Shown here one piece after another: positions 1 through 8,966 of a stretch of 64,000 nt of DNA. How positions within the stretch are numbered: position 1 is the stretch's first letter; every line of letters starts with the position of its first letter. Made by a program: the position numbers and the translations under genes. This DNA comes from Haloterrigena alkaliphila. GTDB lineage: Archaea; Halobacteriota; Halobacteria; Halobacteriales; Natrialbaceae. Below the pieces are notes generated by a model. The model saw nothing but the letters and a program-made list of their open reading frames with translations, made no database searches and was not told where the DNA came from. The stretch lies in contig NZ_CP071462.1 of the NCBI RefSeq assembly GCF_017352155.2, forward strand, positions 1,922,001-1,986,000, written 5' to 3'.

Positions 1-195
1 GGTAACGAGAGTGAAGGTGACTATCTCTCCTGTCGACGGCAGCGTCGCCGTGGCCAGTTCGCGATCACCGCAGTGTGGACAGGCGCGGCGGGGCGGCAGC
101 GTTCCGTGGCCGCTCGAACACTCGTAGTAGTATCCCTCGCCGGCCTCGAGTGCATCGAGGAATGCATCGTAACCGTCTTCGCGAGCGTCCGTCAT
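1..195 (-). CDS. DUF35 OB-fold/zinc-ribbon protein, partial (C-terminus outside window)
   Basis: The reading frame starts at ATG 195 and runs off the left edge after 65 codons. The visible part has an N-terminal helix (YDAFLDALEAGEGYYYECS) and then a rubredoxin-like zinc knuckle with Cys residues in YYECS and ACPHCGD, as in DUF35 proteins. In archaea these proteins bind thiolases and HMG-CoA synthase and form a channelling complex (known for the family). Its ATG overlaps the TGA of the thiolase (ATGA), so the two are translationally coupled and probably act together. The OB-fold half cannot be seen. Confidence 0.85.
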   Translation of the reverse strand, partial: MTDAREDGYDAFLDALEAGEGYYYECSSGHGTLPPRRACPHCGDRELATATLPSTGEIVTFTLVT

Positions 196-1361
196 GCCAT
201 CACCTCCAGCACGTGAACGGACGCGCTAGCGACCGTTCCGCCGGCGTTGTGTGCGAGCCCGACGGTCACGTCATCATCCACGGCGTCGGAACGAGGATGC
301 GTCCCGTTCAGTAGCGTTTGGACGGCCGCGATCTGAGCCGCCCCGGTCGCACCGACGGGATGACCTTTCGCCTTGAGACCGCCTGAGAGGTTCACCGGAA
401 GCTCTCCGCCGCGTCGCGTCTCGCCACGTCGGGCCGCGCCAAGAGCTTCACCGTAACCGTACATGCCGAGTCCCTCGAGCGCGAGCACCTCCGCGATCGT
501 GAAACAGTCGTGAACTTCAACGAGACCAATGTCCGTTGGATCGATTCCGGCATCGGTGTACGCCTCGTTGGCGGCCTCTCGCGTAGCCGGCGTCTTCGCC
601 AACGACCGCCGATCTTGCAGCGCCATTGTATCGCCGCCGTGACCGGATCCGGTGATGGCCACGCCGGTATCGAGTCCGCGTTCGGCAGCGTACGACGGCG
701 ACAGCAACACGATCGCAGCCGCACCGTCGCTGATGGGACAGGCGTCGTACAGCCCCAGCGGGGTCGCGATCTCGGGCGCGTCGAGGACGTCGTCGACCGC
801 GATCTCCTCTTGGAGGTGCGCGTGGTCGTTGACGAGCGCGTGGTCGTGGTTCTTGACAGCGACGTGTGCGAGATCTTCGCGGTCGCCGCCGAAGGTATCG
901 AAGTACGCTCGCGCCATCAACGCGTAAGCCGCCGGAAAAGTGACACCGGATTGAACCTCGAAGAGATCGTCGGCCGCACGGGCCAGCCCGTCGGTCGCAC
1001 CAGCGGTTCCCATGTTGCTCATCCGTTCCATACCTCCGGCTACGACGACGTCGGCCTCGCCAGACCGGACGGCTCGGACCGCGTCCCGAATCGCCAGTCC
1101 ACTCGAAGCACACGCGCTCTCGACGCGCCTGGCCGGAGCGGTCGTCCCTACTGCTTCGGCGACGAGGGGCCCTTGATGGCCCTGGTTCTCCGAGACCGTG
1201 CCGATGAAGTTGCCGTAAAACACTTCATCGATCTCCTCGGATTCGAGGCCGGCGTCCTCTAGCGCGGCGAGTCCGGCCTCTGCGAACATGTCTCGACCCG
1301 ATCGCCTAGGGTGCGTTCCGAACGCAGTCATACCTGTTCCGGCGATGAACGCTTTTGACAT
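192..1361 (-). CDS. Thiolase-family acetyl-CoA C-acyltransferase (SCP-x/archaeal type)
   Basis: A 389-residue thiolase. It shows the nucleophilic-cysteine segment ESACASSGLAIRDA in the N-terminal half, the HDCFT motif typical of SCP-x/archaeal thiolases, and the C-terminal GHPVGATG loop. It should condense or cleave beta-ketoacyl-CoA, working with the DUF35 protein encoded directly downstream with a 4-base overlap. The gene is divergent from the propionyl-CoA synthase, so the two share a promoter region. A close relative plus DUF35 partner lies at the other end of the window (62738-64000). The physiological acyl chain cannot be read from sequence. Confidence 0.9.
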   Translation of the reverse strand: MSKAFIAGTGMTAFGTHPRRSGRDMFAEAGLAALEDAGLESEEIDEVFYGNFIGTVSENQGHQGPLVAEAVGTTAPARRVESACASSGLAIRDAVRAVRSGEADVVVAGGMERMSNMGTAGATDGLARAADDLFEVQSGVTFPAAYALMARAYFDTFGGDREDLAHVAVKNHDHALVNDHAHLQEEIAVDDVLDAPEIATPLGLYDACPISDGAAAIVLLSPSYAAERGLDTGVAITGSGHGGDTMALQDRRSLAKTPATREAANEAYTDAGIDPTDIGLVEVHDCFTIAEVLALEGLGMYGYGEALGAARRGETRRGGELPVNLSGGLKAKGHPVGATGAAQIAAVQTLLNGTHPRSDAVDDDVTVGLAHNAGGTVASASVHVLEVMA

Positions 1362-1751
1362 TGGATATCATTGACCCATTGAAGGGGCGTGGCTATATGT
1401 ATATCGACCGCTATGCTGTAGCGGCCCTCGACGATGACGATTGATTCGAGACGTCGGAACGGAGATTATTGGGCCGAGGAACTATCGACGACGCCGATGA
1501 CGCCGCTCGGGCAGCTACGGTACCGCACGGACCGTCGTCGTAGACGGCCGGGAGTTCGCGGTTCGCGTATCGTCGAAGACGCGACCGTCGCACCCGCTTC
1601 GGATTGTCTCTCCTCGGTTCGCTTCTCGTCGTGTCCCCGCTCAGGGGGACCGATGGTGGGTCACGTAAAACTCCGTGGACCTTATGTTTATGTGGTTTGA
1701 AAACCAGTCCCAAGACGAAGGTTAGCACGCGTCACACAGAGGGGAATATAA
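1362..1751. promoter_or_regulatory. Divergent promoter region between thiolase and pcs
   Basis: 390 bases without a convincing gene. Near 1391-1404 the segment GGCTATATGTATATC read on the minus strand gives a TATA-like box about 30-40 bases before the thiolase start. On the plus strand CTTATGTTTATG (about 1680) is a candidate TATA box for pcs, with a purine-rich GAGGGG ribosome-binding-like segment directly before ATG 1752. A 105-codon minus-strand frame here is Ser/Arg-rich and resembles no family; I treat it as chance. Confidence 0.5.
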
Positions 1752-4700
1752 ATGAAGGAATCCGATACCGCTGGAGAGACCGTGAGGAACAATCCGATTC
1801 GAACGCGAGAAAACTGGGAGAATGCCCGGGTGAGGGCCACGGAGGATCCCGGCGAATTTCACGGAGACATCGCCAAGCGAGAACTCCACTGGTACGTTCC
1901 AGAGGAGGACGGATGGATCTCATGGGAGGACGACGCGGGAACATGGAGAGGCTTCGATCGCGACGGCGAACGGATCGAGCCCGATCGTACGGAATCGTTC
2001 GAACCGTGGAATACCGCGTTCGACGATTCGAACGCACCGCTGTACGAGTGGTTCTCTGGCGGGCTCACCAACGCCTGCTTCAACGAGGTCGATCGGCACG
2101 TTCTGTCCGGTCACGGTGGGGAAGCGGCGTTTCACTTCGAGGGCGATCGGTGGGACCAGTCCGAAGGGGGCGGTCGAGGAGGGCCGGTGACCTCCGAAAC
2201 GATCACGAGACGAGAGTTGCTGGTAAACGTCGTCACCGCCGCGCAGGTGCTTCGCGACCTCGGCCTTGAGAAGGGAGACCGAATCGCACTGAACATGCCG
2301 AACCTGCTGGAGCAGATTTACTATACGGAGGCGGCGAAGCGGTTGGGTATCGTCTACACGCCCGTGTTCGGGGGGTTCAGCGATAAGACACTCTCCGATC
2401 GGATCGCCAAGCTGGGTGCGGACGTTCTCATCACTGCCGATGGAGGGTATCGAAATGCTGAGGTCGTCTCCTACAAGGAACAGTACGCTGATCCGGCGCT
2501 GGACGACTACCTCCCCGTCGGTCGCGTCCACGAAATCGTCGACGAGACCCTCTCGGAACTGGACGTCCCGGCCGATCTCGGCGCGTCCATACGCGACCAC
2601 ATCTCCGAGGCCATCGCCGGGGAGATTACCGTCGAGCGCGCGGACGCAATGCGCGGCGTCGGGAACGCGCTTGCTGCGGAGTCCCAGCTCGACCCTGAGC
2701 GGACGTCCGAGATACGGACTGAAATCGCACGCGCGCTCGTCAATGCCGGGGACCGCCTTGAGCGCGTCGTCGTCGTCGAACACACCGGCCAGGATATCCA
2801 GATGCACGAGCGGGACGCGTGGTCAGCGGACCTCATGTCGCGAGCGCGCGAGAGCGTTCTTGAGGCCGCTCGTGAGGCTGGTTTCGACCTCGATTCAGTC
2901 GACGATCTCTATGATCTCTCAGACCGCGATCTCGTGCGAGCGTGTCACGCGGCGAACGCACCGGAGCCTGTCGACGCCGAGTACCCGTTGTTCGTTATTT
3001 TCACGAGTGGATCGACCGGGAAGCCGAAAGGAGTCGTCCACGTTCACGGCGGATACACGGCTGGAATCGCTCACACGATGAAAATCTCGTTCGATGTCGT
3101 CCCGGGAGAGGACACTGTTTTCGTCGTCGGGGATCCCGGCTGGATCACCGGTCAGTCGTATCTCATCAGCGCCTCGCTGTCGACCCGTACGACGAGCGTC
3201 GTCGCCGAGGGATCGCCGCTGTATCCCGACGCCGGCCGGTTCACGTCCATTATCGAACGCTACAACGTCACCGTGTTCAAAGCCGGCGTCACGTTCTTGA
3301 AAACGGTGATGGAAGACGAGGAAAACGTCAGCGATATGCGGGCGTGGTCGACGGACTCCCTTCGGGTAGCGACGTTCTGTGCCGAACCCGTAAATCCGAC
3401 CGTCCAGGAGTTCGGCATGGAAGAGGTCTGCGAGCGGTACATCAACTCCTACTGGGCGACCGAACACGGTGGAATCGTCTGGACCCACTTTTTCGGAAAC
3501 GAGGACTTCGAACTGCGACCGGACGCACACACCTACCCGCTACCGTGGGTGTTCGGCGACGTCTGGCGCAAAGAAGAGACCGAGAGCGGCCTGGAGTTCG
3601 AGGCGGCCGGGTACGGCGAGCGCGGCGAGATCATGATCACCGAGCCGTATCCCTATCTGATGCGGTACGTCTGGGGCGATCTCGAAAACTGGGATCCCGA
3701 AACGTGGACGGACCAGTGGTCCGGGAACGACGAGCGCTTCGTCGATACCTACTGGGTCCAGAAAGACGGGGAGTGGGCCTATCTCCAGGGCGACGTCGCG
3801 CAGAAGTACGAGGACGGCTCGTTTTCCCTCCACGGTCGGTCCGACGAAGTGATCAACGTCAGCGGTCACCGGATGGGGACCGAGGAACTCGAGGCCGCGA
3901 TTCTCAAGGACAAGCAGCTCAATCCGGACTCCCCGGTCGCGAACGCCGTGGTCGTCGGGGCGTCGCACCACGAAAAGGGGCTGACACCGGTCGCATTCGT
4001 CCAGACCAAGCCCGACGAAGAACTGACGACGGACGTCGAGCGTCGTCTCGCGCGTCACATCCGTGACGAGAAGGGCGCGATAGCAGTCCCCGAGGACTTC
4101 ATCGAGGTCGACGCGTTCCCCGAGACTCGATCGGGGAAGTACATGCGACGGATGCTCGCGGCGATGCTCGAAGGGGACGATATTGGCGACACGACGACGC
4201 TGAAGAATCCGGATGTCCTCGAGGAGATCCGTCCGAAAGCGGAGCGCTGGCAGCGCCGCCAGCGGCTCCAGCGTGAACAGGACGTGCTCGAGCAGTACCG
4301 GTTTTTCACCGTCCAGTACAACGCGGTTCGCGGAACGGACGCAAAGCTAGCGACCGTCGTTGTGGACAACCCGCCGGTCAACGCCCTGACGGAGCGAGCG
4401 CTAGACGAACTCAACACCATCGCCGGTCATCTCGACCGTCGCGAGGACGTCGGCGCGGTGATGGTTACCGGCGAGGGAAGTGCCTTTGTCGCTGGTGCCG
4501 ACATCGAACAGTTCCTAGAGGAGGTACACGAGACGGCGAGCGCCCGGACGCTCTCGAAGAAGGCCCACGAGGCGTTCCGCAAGCTCGAGACGCTCTCGAA
4601 GCCCGTTGTCGCCGCGGTCAACGGAGTCGCGCTCGGCGGCGGGAACGAGCTTCAACTCGCGACCCACTACACGGTAGCCGACGAACACGCGGAGTTCGGA

Positions 4701-7205
4701 CAACCGGAACTTAGGCTCAATCTCATTCCCGGATACGGCGGTACGCAGCGTCTTTCGAGGGTGCTAACCGACGAACGGGGACGCGAAGGGCTGCGAGACG
4801 CCCTCACACTGATCACGAACGGTCGGTCAGTCGACGCGCACGAAGCGCTCGAGACGGGATTCGTCGACGAGGTAACGACTGGCGAAACCGCTCGCGTCCG
4901 TGCCGCGAAACTCGCGCGCGAATACGTCCGAACGGGCGACGGACCGCTGGCCGACGCACACGAGGAGCGTCTGTCCGCCGTCGAGTCGTGGCGCGAACCA
5001 GGCACGTTCGACGACTCGGTCCTCGAGGAACCGTCCGTTGCGCGCAATCGACGTCAGTGTGAAAACACGAGCGCCGGCCGCGCGAAAGCGTTCGACCGCG
5101 CGGTAGCGTCGGTCCGAGCCGGACTCAAGCGAGGCATCGACGCGGGATACGAGACGGAGGCCGATAGCTTCGCTGAGGCGGTCGTCGACCCCGAGGGAGG
5201 GAAGACGGGCATCGAGAAATTCCTCGACGGACGGCCCGAACCGCTCCCGACTCGACCGCGGGAGACGCCCGACCCTCGGGAAGCCGATCAGCTTTGCGAC
5301 GCGGGCGAGCTGTTACCGGTCGGAGCGCCGTTCTACCCTGGCGTCGACGAAATACCCGAGTACCAGTTCGGCTGGGCCACCGAGACGAATCACGAAACCG
5401 GCGAACCCGCTCACGGCGATCCCAAAGACGCGGAGGTCGAGGGGATCTATCCCGTCGAGGAGCCGGGGCCGAACGAGGTCCTGTTGTACGTGCTAGCGAG
5501 CGAAGTGAACTTCAACGACATCTGGGCGATCACTGGGATCCCGGTCAGCCAGTTCGAGAACCACGATCAGGACTACCACATCACCGGCAGCGGCGGCGTC
5601 GCGCTCGTCGTGGAGATGGGCGAAGCGGTCCGCGACGAAGGGCGGGTCGGCATCGGCGACTTGGTGACGATCTACTCCGGGCAGAGCGACCTCCTCTCGC
5701 CGCGGATGGGACTCGATCCCATGTATGCCGGGTTCAGTATTCAGGGGTACGAGGGACCGAACGGGAGCCACCAGCAGTTCATGCTCGCACAGGGTCCGCA
5801 GGTCCATCCGATCCCGGTCGACGCGACGCTCGAAGAGGCGGGTTCGTACGTGCTCGCGCTGGGAACCGTCTACCGGGCGCTGTTCACGACGCTCGAGATC
5901 GAGCCCGGGACGACGATGTTCGTCGAAGGGGCGGCGACGGGCACCGGCTGGGAATCGGCCCGATCGGCGACGCAAAATGGCGTGGCCGTCACCGGACTCT
6001 GCTCGACGGACGAGCGCGCTGAACGGATCGAGTCGTTGGGAAGCGATGTCGGCGCGATAAACCGCAAGGCCGACCGGTTCGCCGACATCTGGGGACCGAT
6101 CCCCGCTGATCCGACGAAATGGGACGAGTGGAAGGAAGCGGGCGGGGAGTTCGTTCGGGCGTTCCGTGAGCAACACGGCGGGCGCGGCGCCGACTACGTC
6201 GTCAGTCACGCCGGCGAACAGTCGTTCGCCCGATCTTTCCAGTTACTCGACGAGGGCGGGAAACTGACGTTCTGGGGCGCATCGACCGGCTACCACCTGA
6301 CCTTCCTCGGAAAGGACGGTCAGAGCACACCCTCCGAGATGTTCGATCGCGTCGACCTTCGAGCCGACGACGGCGTCCTCGTCTACTACGGCACCGACAC
6401 CGGTCCCGATGACATCGTCGACGAGACCGGCCTCTTAGCGATCGAGGCGGCCCGAGACGCGGACGCGCGGATCGTCGTCGTCGCGTACACGGAAGAGCAG
6501 CGGGAATTCGTCGAAAGCCTCGGATACGGGGACGCGGTGGTCGGATCGCTGAGCATCGAAGGACTGGAGCGGCGGGACGACGACTTCGAGTGGCCGGAGA
6601 CGATGCCCGACCTGCCGCACCCACAACGGGAGCCGGAGGCGTTCAAACGGACCGTCCAGGAGTACACGGATACCGCATTCAAACCCCTCGGTAAGGAGAT
6701 CGGCCAACACCTCAGTGACCGAAACAACCCGCGGGGAAACCCCGACGTGGTGTTCGAACGAGCGGGTCATGACGCCCTCGGCGTCTCGACGATGCTCGTC
6801 CGGCCACACACCGGTCGTGTCGTCTACAGCGAAGACGTGGGCGACGCACGCTACTCGTTCTACGCGCCGCAGGTCTGGATGCGACAGCGGACGATCCACA
6901 TGCCCACCGCCGAAATCCTCGGTTCCCACCTGAGCAACGCGTACGAGGTCGAACAGATGAACGCGGCTATCGATAGCGGCTCGCTTGAGTTGACCGAGCC
7001 AGAACTCGTCGACTGGGACGACCTTCCGACGGCTCACCAGCAAATGTGGGATAACGAGCACACCGCCGAAGCCTACGTCGCCAATCACGCGCTCCCCCTT
7101 GAAGGGCTCCAAACGAAAGAGGAGCTCTATCAGGCATGGGGACAGCACGGGACTTCTGTCGGTACCACCGACTCCCGTCAGTCCGAATCCGAGGACGGAC
7201 AGTGA
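1752..7205 (+). CDS. pcs: Propionyl-CoA synthase (trifunctional: 3-hydroxypropionate-CoA ligase / dehydratase / acryloyl-CoA reductase)
   Basis: A single 1,817-residue protein with three enzymes in the order and length of bacterial propionyl-CoA synthase (about 1,820 residues in Chloroflexus). Residues about 1-850 are an AMP-forming acyl-CoA synthetase: P-loop FTSGSTGKPKG near 416, YWATEHGG near 570, catalytic-lysine region SGKYMRR near 795. Residues about 855-1130 are an enoyl-CoA hydratase, with NGVALGGGNE near 957 and PELRLNLIPGYGGTQRL carrying the expected acidic residues. Residues about 1235-1800 are a medium-chain reductase of the crotonyl/acryloyl-CoA reductase type, with nucleotide-binding EGAATGTGWE near 1392. 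In known Pcs, 3-hydroxypropionate is converted through trapped acryloyl-CoA to propionyl-CoA using ATP and NADPH. No frameshift or missing domain is visible. The substrate here could be a close relative such as acrylate; 3-hydroxypropionate is inferred from the family. Confidence 0.88.
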   Translation: MKESDTAGETVRNNPIRTRENWENARVRATEDPGEFHGDIAKRELHWYVPEEDGWISWEDDAGTWRGFDRDGERIEPDRTESFEPWNTAFDDSNAPLYEWFSGGLTNACFNEVDRHVLSGHGGEAAFHFEGDRWDQSEGGGRGGPVTSETITRRELLVNVVTAAQVLRDLGLEKGDRIALNMPNLLEQIYYTEAAKRLGIVYTPVFGGFSDKTLSDRIAKLGADVLITADGGYRNAEVVSYKEQYADPALDDYLPVGRVHEIVDETLSELDVPADLGASIRDHISEAIAGEITVERADAMRGVGNALAAESQLDPERTSEIRTEIARALVNAGDRLERVVVVEHTGQDIQMHERDAWSADLMSRARESVLEAAREAGFDLDSVDDLYDLSDRDLVRACHAANAPEPVDAEYPLFVIFTSGSTGKPKGVVHVHGGYTAGIAHTMKISFDVVPGEDTVFVVGDPGWITGQSYLISASLSTRTTSVVAEGSPLYPDAGRFTSIIERYNVTVFKAGVTFLKTVMEDEENVSDMRAWSTDSLRVATFCAEPVNPTVQEFGMEEVCERYINSYWATEHGGIVWTHFFGNEDFELRPDAHTYPLPWVFGDVWRKEETESGLEFEAAGYGERGEIMITEPYPYLMRYVWGDLENWDPETWTDQWSGNDERFVDTYWVQKDGEWAYLQGDVAQKYEDGSFSLHGRSDEVINVSGHRMGTEELEAAILKDKQLNPDSPVANAVVVGASHHEKGLTPVAFVQTKPDEELTTDVERRLARHIRDEKGAIAVPEDFIEVDAFPETRSGKYMRRMLAAMLEGDDIGDTTTLKNPDVLEEIRPKAERWQRRQRLQREQDVLEQYRFFTVQYNAVRGTDAKLATVVVDNPPVNALTERALDELNTIAGHLDRREDVGAVMVTGEGSAFVAGADIEQFLEEVHETASARTLSKKAHEAFRKLETLSKPVVAAVNGVALGGGNELQLATHYTVADEHAEFGQPELRLNLIPGYGGTQRLSRVLTDERGREGLRDALTLITNGRSVDAHEALETGFVDEVTTGETARVRAAKLAREYVRTGDGPLADAHEERLSAVESWREPGTFDDSVLEEPSVARNRRQCENTSAGRAKAFDRAVASVRAGLKRGIDAGYETEADSFAEAVVDPEGGKTGIEKFLDGRPEPLPTRPRETPDPREADQLCDAGELLPVGAPFYPGVDEIPEYQFGWATETNHETGEPAHGDPKDAEVEGIYPVEEPGPNEVLLYVLASEVNFNDIWAITGIPVSQFENHDQDYHITGSGGVALVVEMGEAVRDEGRVGIGDLVTIYSGQSDLLSPRMGLDPMYAGFSIQGYEGPNGSHQQFMLAQGPQVHPIPVDATLEEAGSYVLALGTVYRALFTTLEIEPGTTMFVEGAATGTGWESARSATQNGVAVTGLCSTDERAERIESLGSDVGAINRKADRFADIWGPIPADPTKWDEWKEAGGEFVRAFREQHGGRGADYVVSHAGEQSFARSFQLLDEGGKLTFWGASTGYHLTFLGKDGQSTPSEMFDRVDLRADDGVLVYYGTDTGPDDIVDETGLLAIEAARDADARIVVVAYTEEQREFVESLGYGDAVVGSLSIEGLERRDDDFEWPETMPDLPHPQREPEAFKRTVQEYTDTAFKPLGKEIGQHLSDRNNPRGNPDVVFERAGHDALGVSTMLVRPHTGRVVYSEDVGDARYSFYAPQVWMRQRTIHMPTAEILGSHLSNAYEVEQMNAAIDSGSLELTEPELVDWDDLPTAHQQMWDNEHTAEAYVANHALPLEGLQTKEELYQAWGQHGTSVGTTDSRQSESEDGQ

Positions 7206-7379
7206 CCTGGGGAGCGCAGTGATCAGCGCCTAAAACCGCAGGTCGAGGCGACGATCCAGATCTATGGGCGGTCCGCTTCTGGTCGGCCCGGACTGACCGA
7301 TATCGGTTCCATTCGGAGGGACGACCGGGCGACTACAATAGAATGCGGGATACCGGAGGAAGCGTTACCAGATCGACTT

Positions 7380-7460
7380 TATCGATAATATCGATATTAG
7401 TAGATAAAGTATTGAAGTGAATCGGTAGATGTGACGGTGATTTACGACCGTCATCGATAT
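7380..7460. promoter_or_regulatory. Cluster of ATCGAT palindromes
   Basis: TATCGATA (7380-7387), the 10-base palindrome ATATCGATAT (7388-7397) and ATCGATAT (7453-7460) lie in an AT-rich stretch about 170 bases after the pcs stop. A further ATTATCGATGAT lies at 7971-7982, about 95 bases before the IclR start. Repeated short palindromes upstream of a regulator are what an operator cluster looks like, but ATCGAT is short and can arise by chance in AT-rich DNA. Confidence 0.35.
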
Positions 7461-7772
7461 AATCGAACTAGTTACGGAGAAACGGTAGAATTACTGGATC
7501 CTGCGATACCGACCGTCGTCCGCTCGGTCGGCCGCTTCGACCGGTATCGGCCGTTGTCGGGTCAGCGATTTTCGTACTCCTGAACGAAGGCTCACCCGTA
7601 TGCCGGTATTGTCCCCGTACGTTCTCCCCAGACCAGCCGGGCTCATTTCGGTCGGCTGTTCCCTGACGGATCGCCTCACTGCTGTCCGCGGCGCCTCTCC
7701 CCGTGTTCCGGGATCGTCGACTCGTCTTAGGGGGAGTGGAACCGGGCCAACAAATCGGTATTCGATCTTGTA

Positions 7773-7792
7773 TTACACCCATATGGGTGTAA
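7773..7792. promoter_or_regulatory. Perfect 20-bp palindrome, candidate operator
   Basis: TTACACCCATATGGGTGTAA equals its own reverse complement over all 20 bases. It sits in the non-coding interval about 285 bases before the IclR regulator and about 570 bases after pcs. Perfect dyads of this length are typical of sites for dimeric regulators; IclR-family proteins bind short palindromes. No second copy was seen near the other promoters of the window. Confidence 0.6.
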
Positions 7793-8077
7793 AGCAATAT
7801 TACCACATCGTTTGAATCGCGAGCGGACGATCAGGGTAGGGTTTCGCTCGAACCGGCACCGACCGGATGCGCATCCGGCTGAGACGAGCGAGGAAGCGGC
7901 TCATCCGAGAAGATCGATAAGGACGGATTGAAACGGTCGTGAATCATCCGTATGGGAGGAATTGATCGACATTATCGATGATACCTGTATAACGCCGCTT
8001 CTATCCGTCTAGCCTCGGTCTCCGAAAAAGCGGAAACGACGATACCGGATAGAATTAAGTGGATGAGTCCCGATCGT

Positions 8078-8848
8078 ATGACTACGAGTATGAATGATCA
8101 CATCCCAATCAAAACCACGAAAACGACCTTCGATCTGCTCGAGACGCTCGTCAAGGAGGGTGAGGCATCGTTGCCGGAGTTGGCTTCCCACCTTGAGAAA
8201 CCGACAAGTACAGTACACGATCACCTCATCAGTCTCCAGAAGCTCGGATACGTGGTGAAAGAGGAGAAGACCTACCGGGTCAGTACGAGGCTGCTGGACA
8301 TGGGCGAGTCGGCTCGGCGGCGAATGGACGTCTTTCCGCCCGCGAAGCGAGAGGTCGACGAGCTCGCGACACAGACCGGAGAGCACGCGTCCCTCGCGAT
8401 AGAGGAGAACGGACGGACGGTGTTGCTGTACATCTCGAAGGGGGCGGATGCGCTCGACCTCGGCGTGTCGGAGGGGTTCCGCATGCCGATGCCGACGAAC
8501 GCGCCCGGAAAAGCAATACTCGCCCACCTTCCGGAGGATCGAATCGATTCGATACTCAACGAGCACGGACTACCGTCGATAACTGAGAAGACGGTGACGG
8601 ATCGAACCGCGCTTCGGGAACAGTTAGCGGAGATCCGCGAGCGAGGGTACGCGGCGGATCGAGGTGAACGGGTCGAGGGCGTTCGGGCCGTTGCCGTCCC
8701 GATCCTCCCCGAAGGCCGCGTTCAAGGAGCGCTCACCATAAGCGGTCCGGCGAACCGAATGGAGGGCAAACGGTTCGAAGCCGAACTCCCCAATCTGCTG
8801 TTACAGTCCGCGAACGTCGTCGAAGTGCAGTACACACTCGGCGAATAA
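8078..8848 (+). CDS. IclR-family transcriptional regulator
   Basis: A protein of about 256 residues. It has an N-terminal winged helix-turn-helix (KTTFDLLETLVKEGEASLPE through KPTSTVHDHLISLQKLGYV) and a C-terminal IclR effector domain (GKAILAHLP, GYAADRGERVEGVRAVAVPI, GALTISGPANRM). IclR proteins bind small aromatic or organic acids and switch catabolic operons. It lies directly upstream of the lyase/ligase/mutase operon on the same strand and after pcs, so control of one or both is likely (inference). Start chosen at ATG 8078, about 25 bases after AATTAAG (8053-8059); ATG 8063 and ATG 8090 are alternatives in the same frame. A second IclR gene lies at 59734. Confidence 0.85.
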   Translation: MTTSMNDHIPIKTTKTTFDLLETLVKEGEASLPELASHLEKPTSTVHDHLISLQKLGYVVKEEKTYRVSTRLLDMGESARRRMDVFPPAKREVDELATQTGEHASLAIEENGRTVLLYISKGADALDLGVSEGFRMPMPTNAPGKAILAHLPEDRIDSILNEHGLPSITEKTVTDRTALREQLAEIRERGYAADRGERVEGVRAVAVPILPEGRVQGALTISGPANRMEGKRFEAELPNLLLQSANVVEVQYTLGE

Positions 8849-8923
8849 CGCGATCGGCCGTACGGACGCAGCAATTCGCCGGCGTTAAGCGGTCTTACGA
8901 CCGGCCCGTGAGCACACCTCTCG

Positions 8924-8930
8924 TATATAG
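8924..8930 (+). promoter_or_regulatory. Candidate TATA box of the lyase gene
   Basis: TATATAG at 8924-8930, followed by CTTATTA at 8932-8938, lies about 30-40 bases before ATG 8967, in the short gap after the IclR stop. Either could position a transcript with a very short leader. Confidence 0.45.
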
Positions 8931-8966
8931 ACTTATTACGCGATCCAGCGAATGGGTTGATACACC

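Larger units (their letters stand above)
7206..8077. other. Long regulatory/intergenic region between pcs and the IclR gene
   Basis: About 870 bases with no supported gene. Short frames here (for example 7468-7806 minus, 7600-7815 plus) are Arg/Ser/Pro-rich shadows. The region holds a perfect 20-base palindrome (7773-7792), several ATCGAT palindromes (7380-7397, 7453-7458, 7974-7979) and AT-rich blocks, so it looks regulatory. AATTAAG at 8053-8059 is a plausible TATA box for the IclR gene. Confidence 0.55.
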
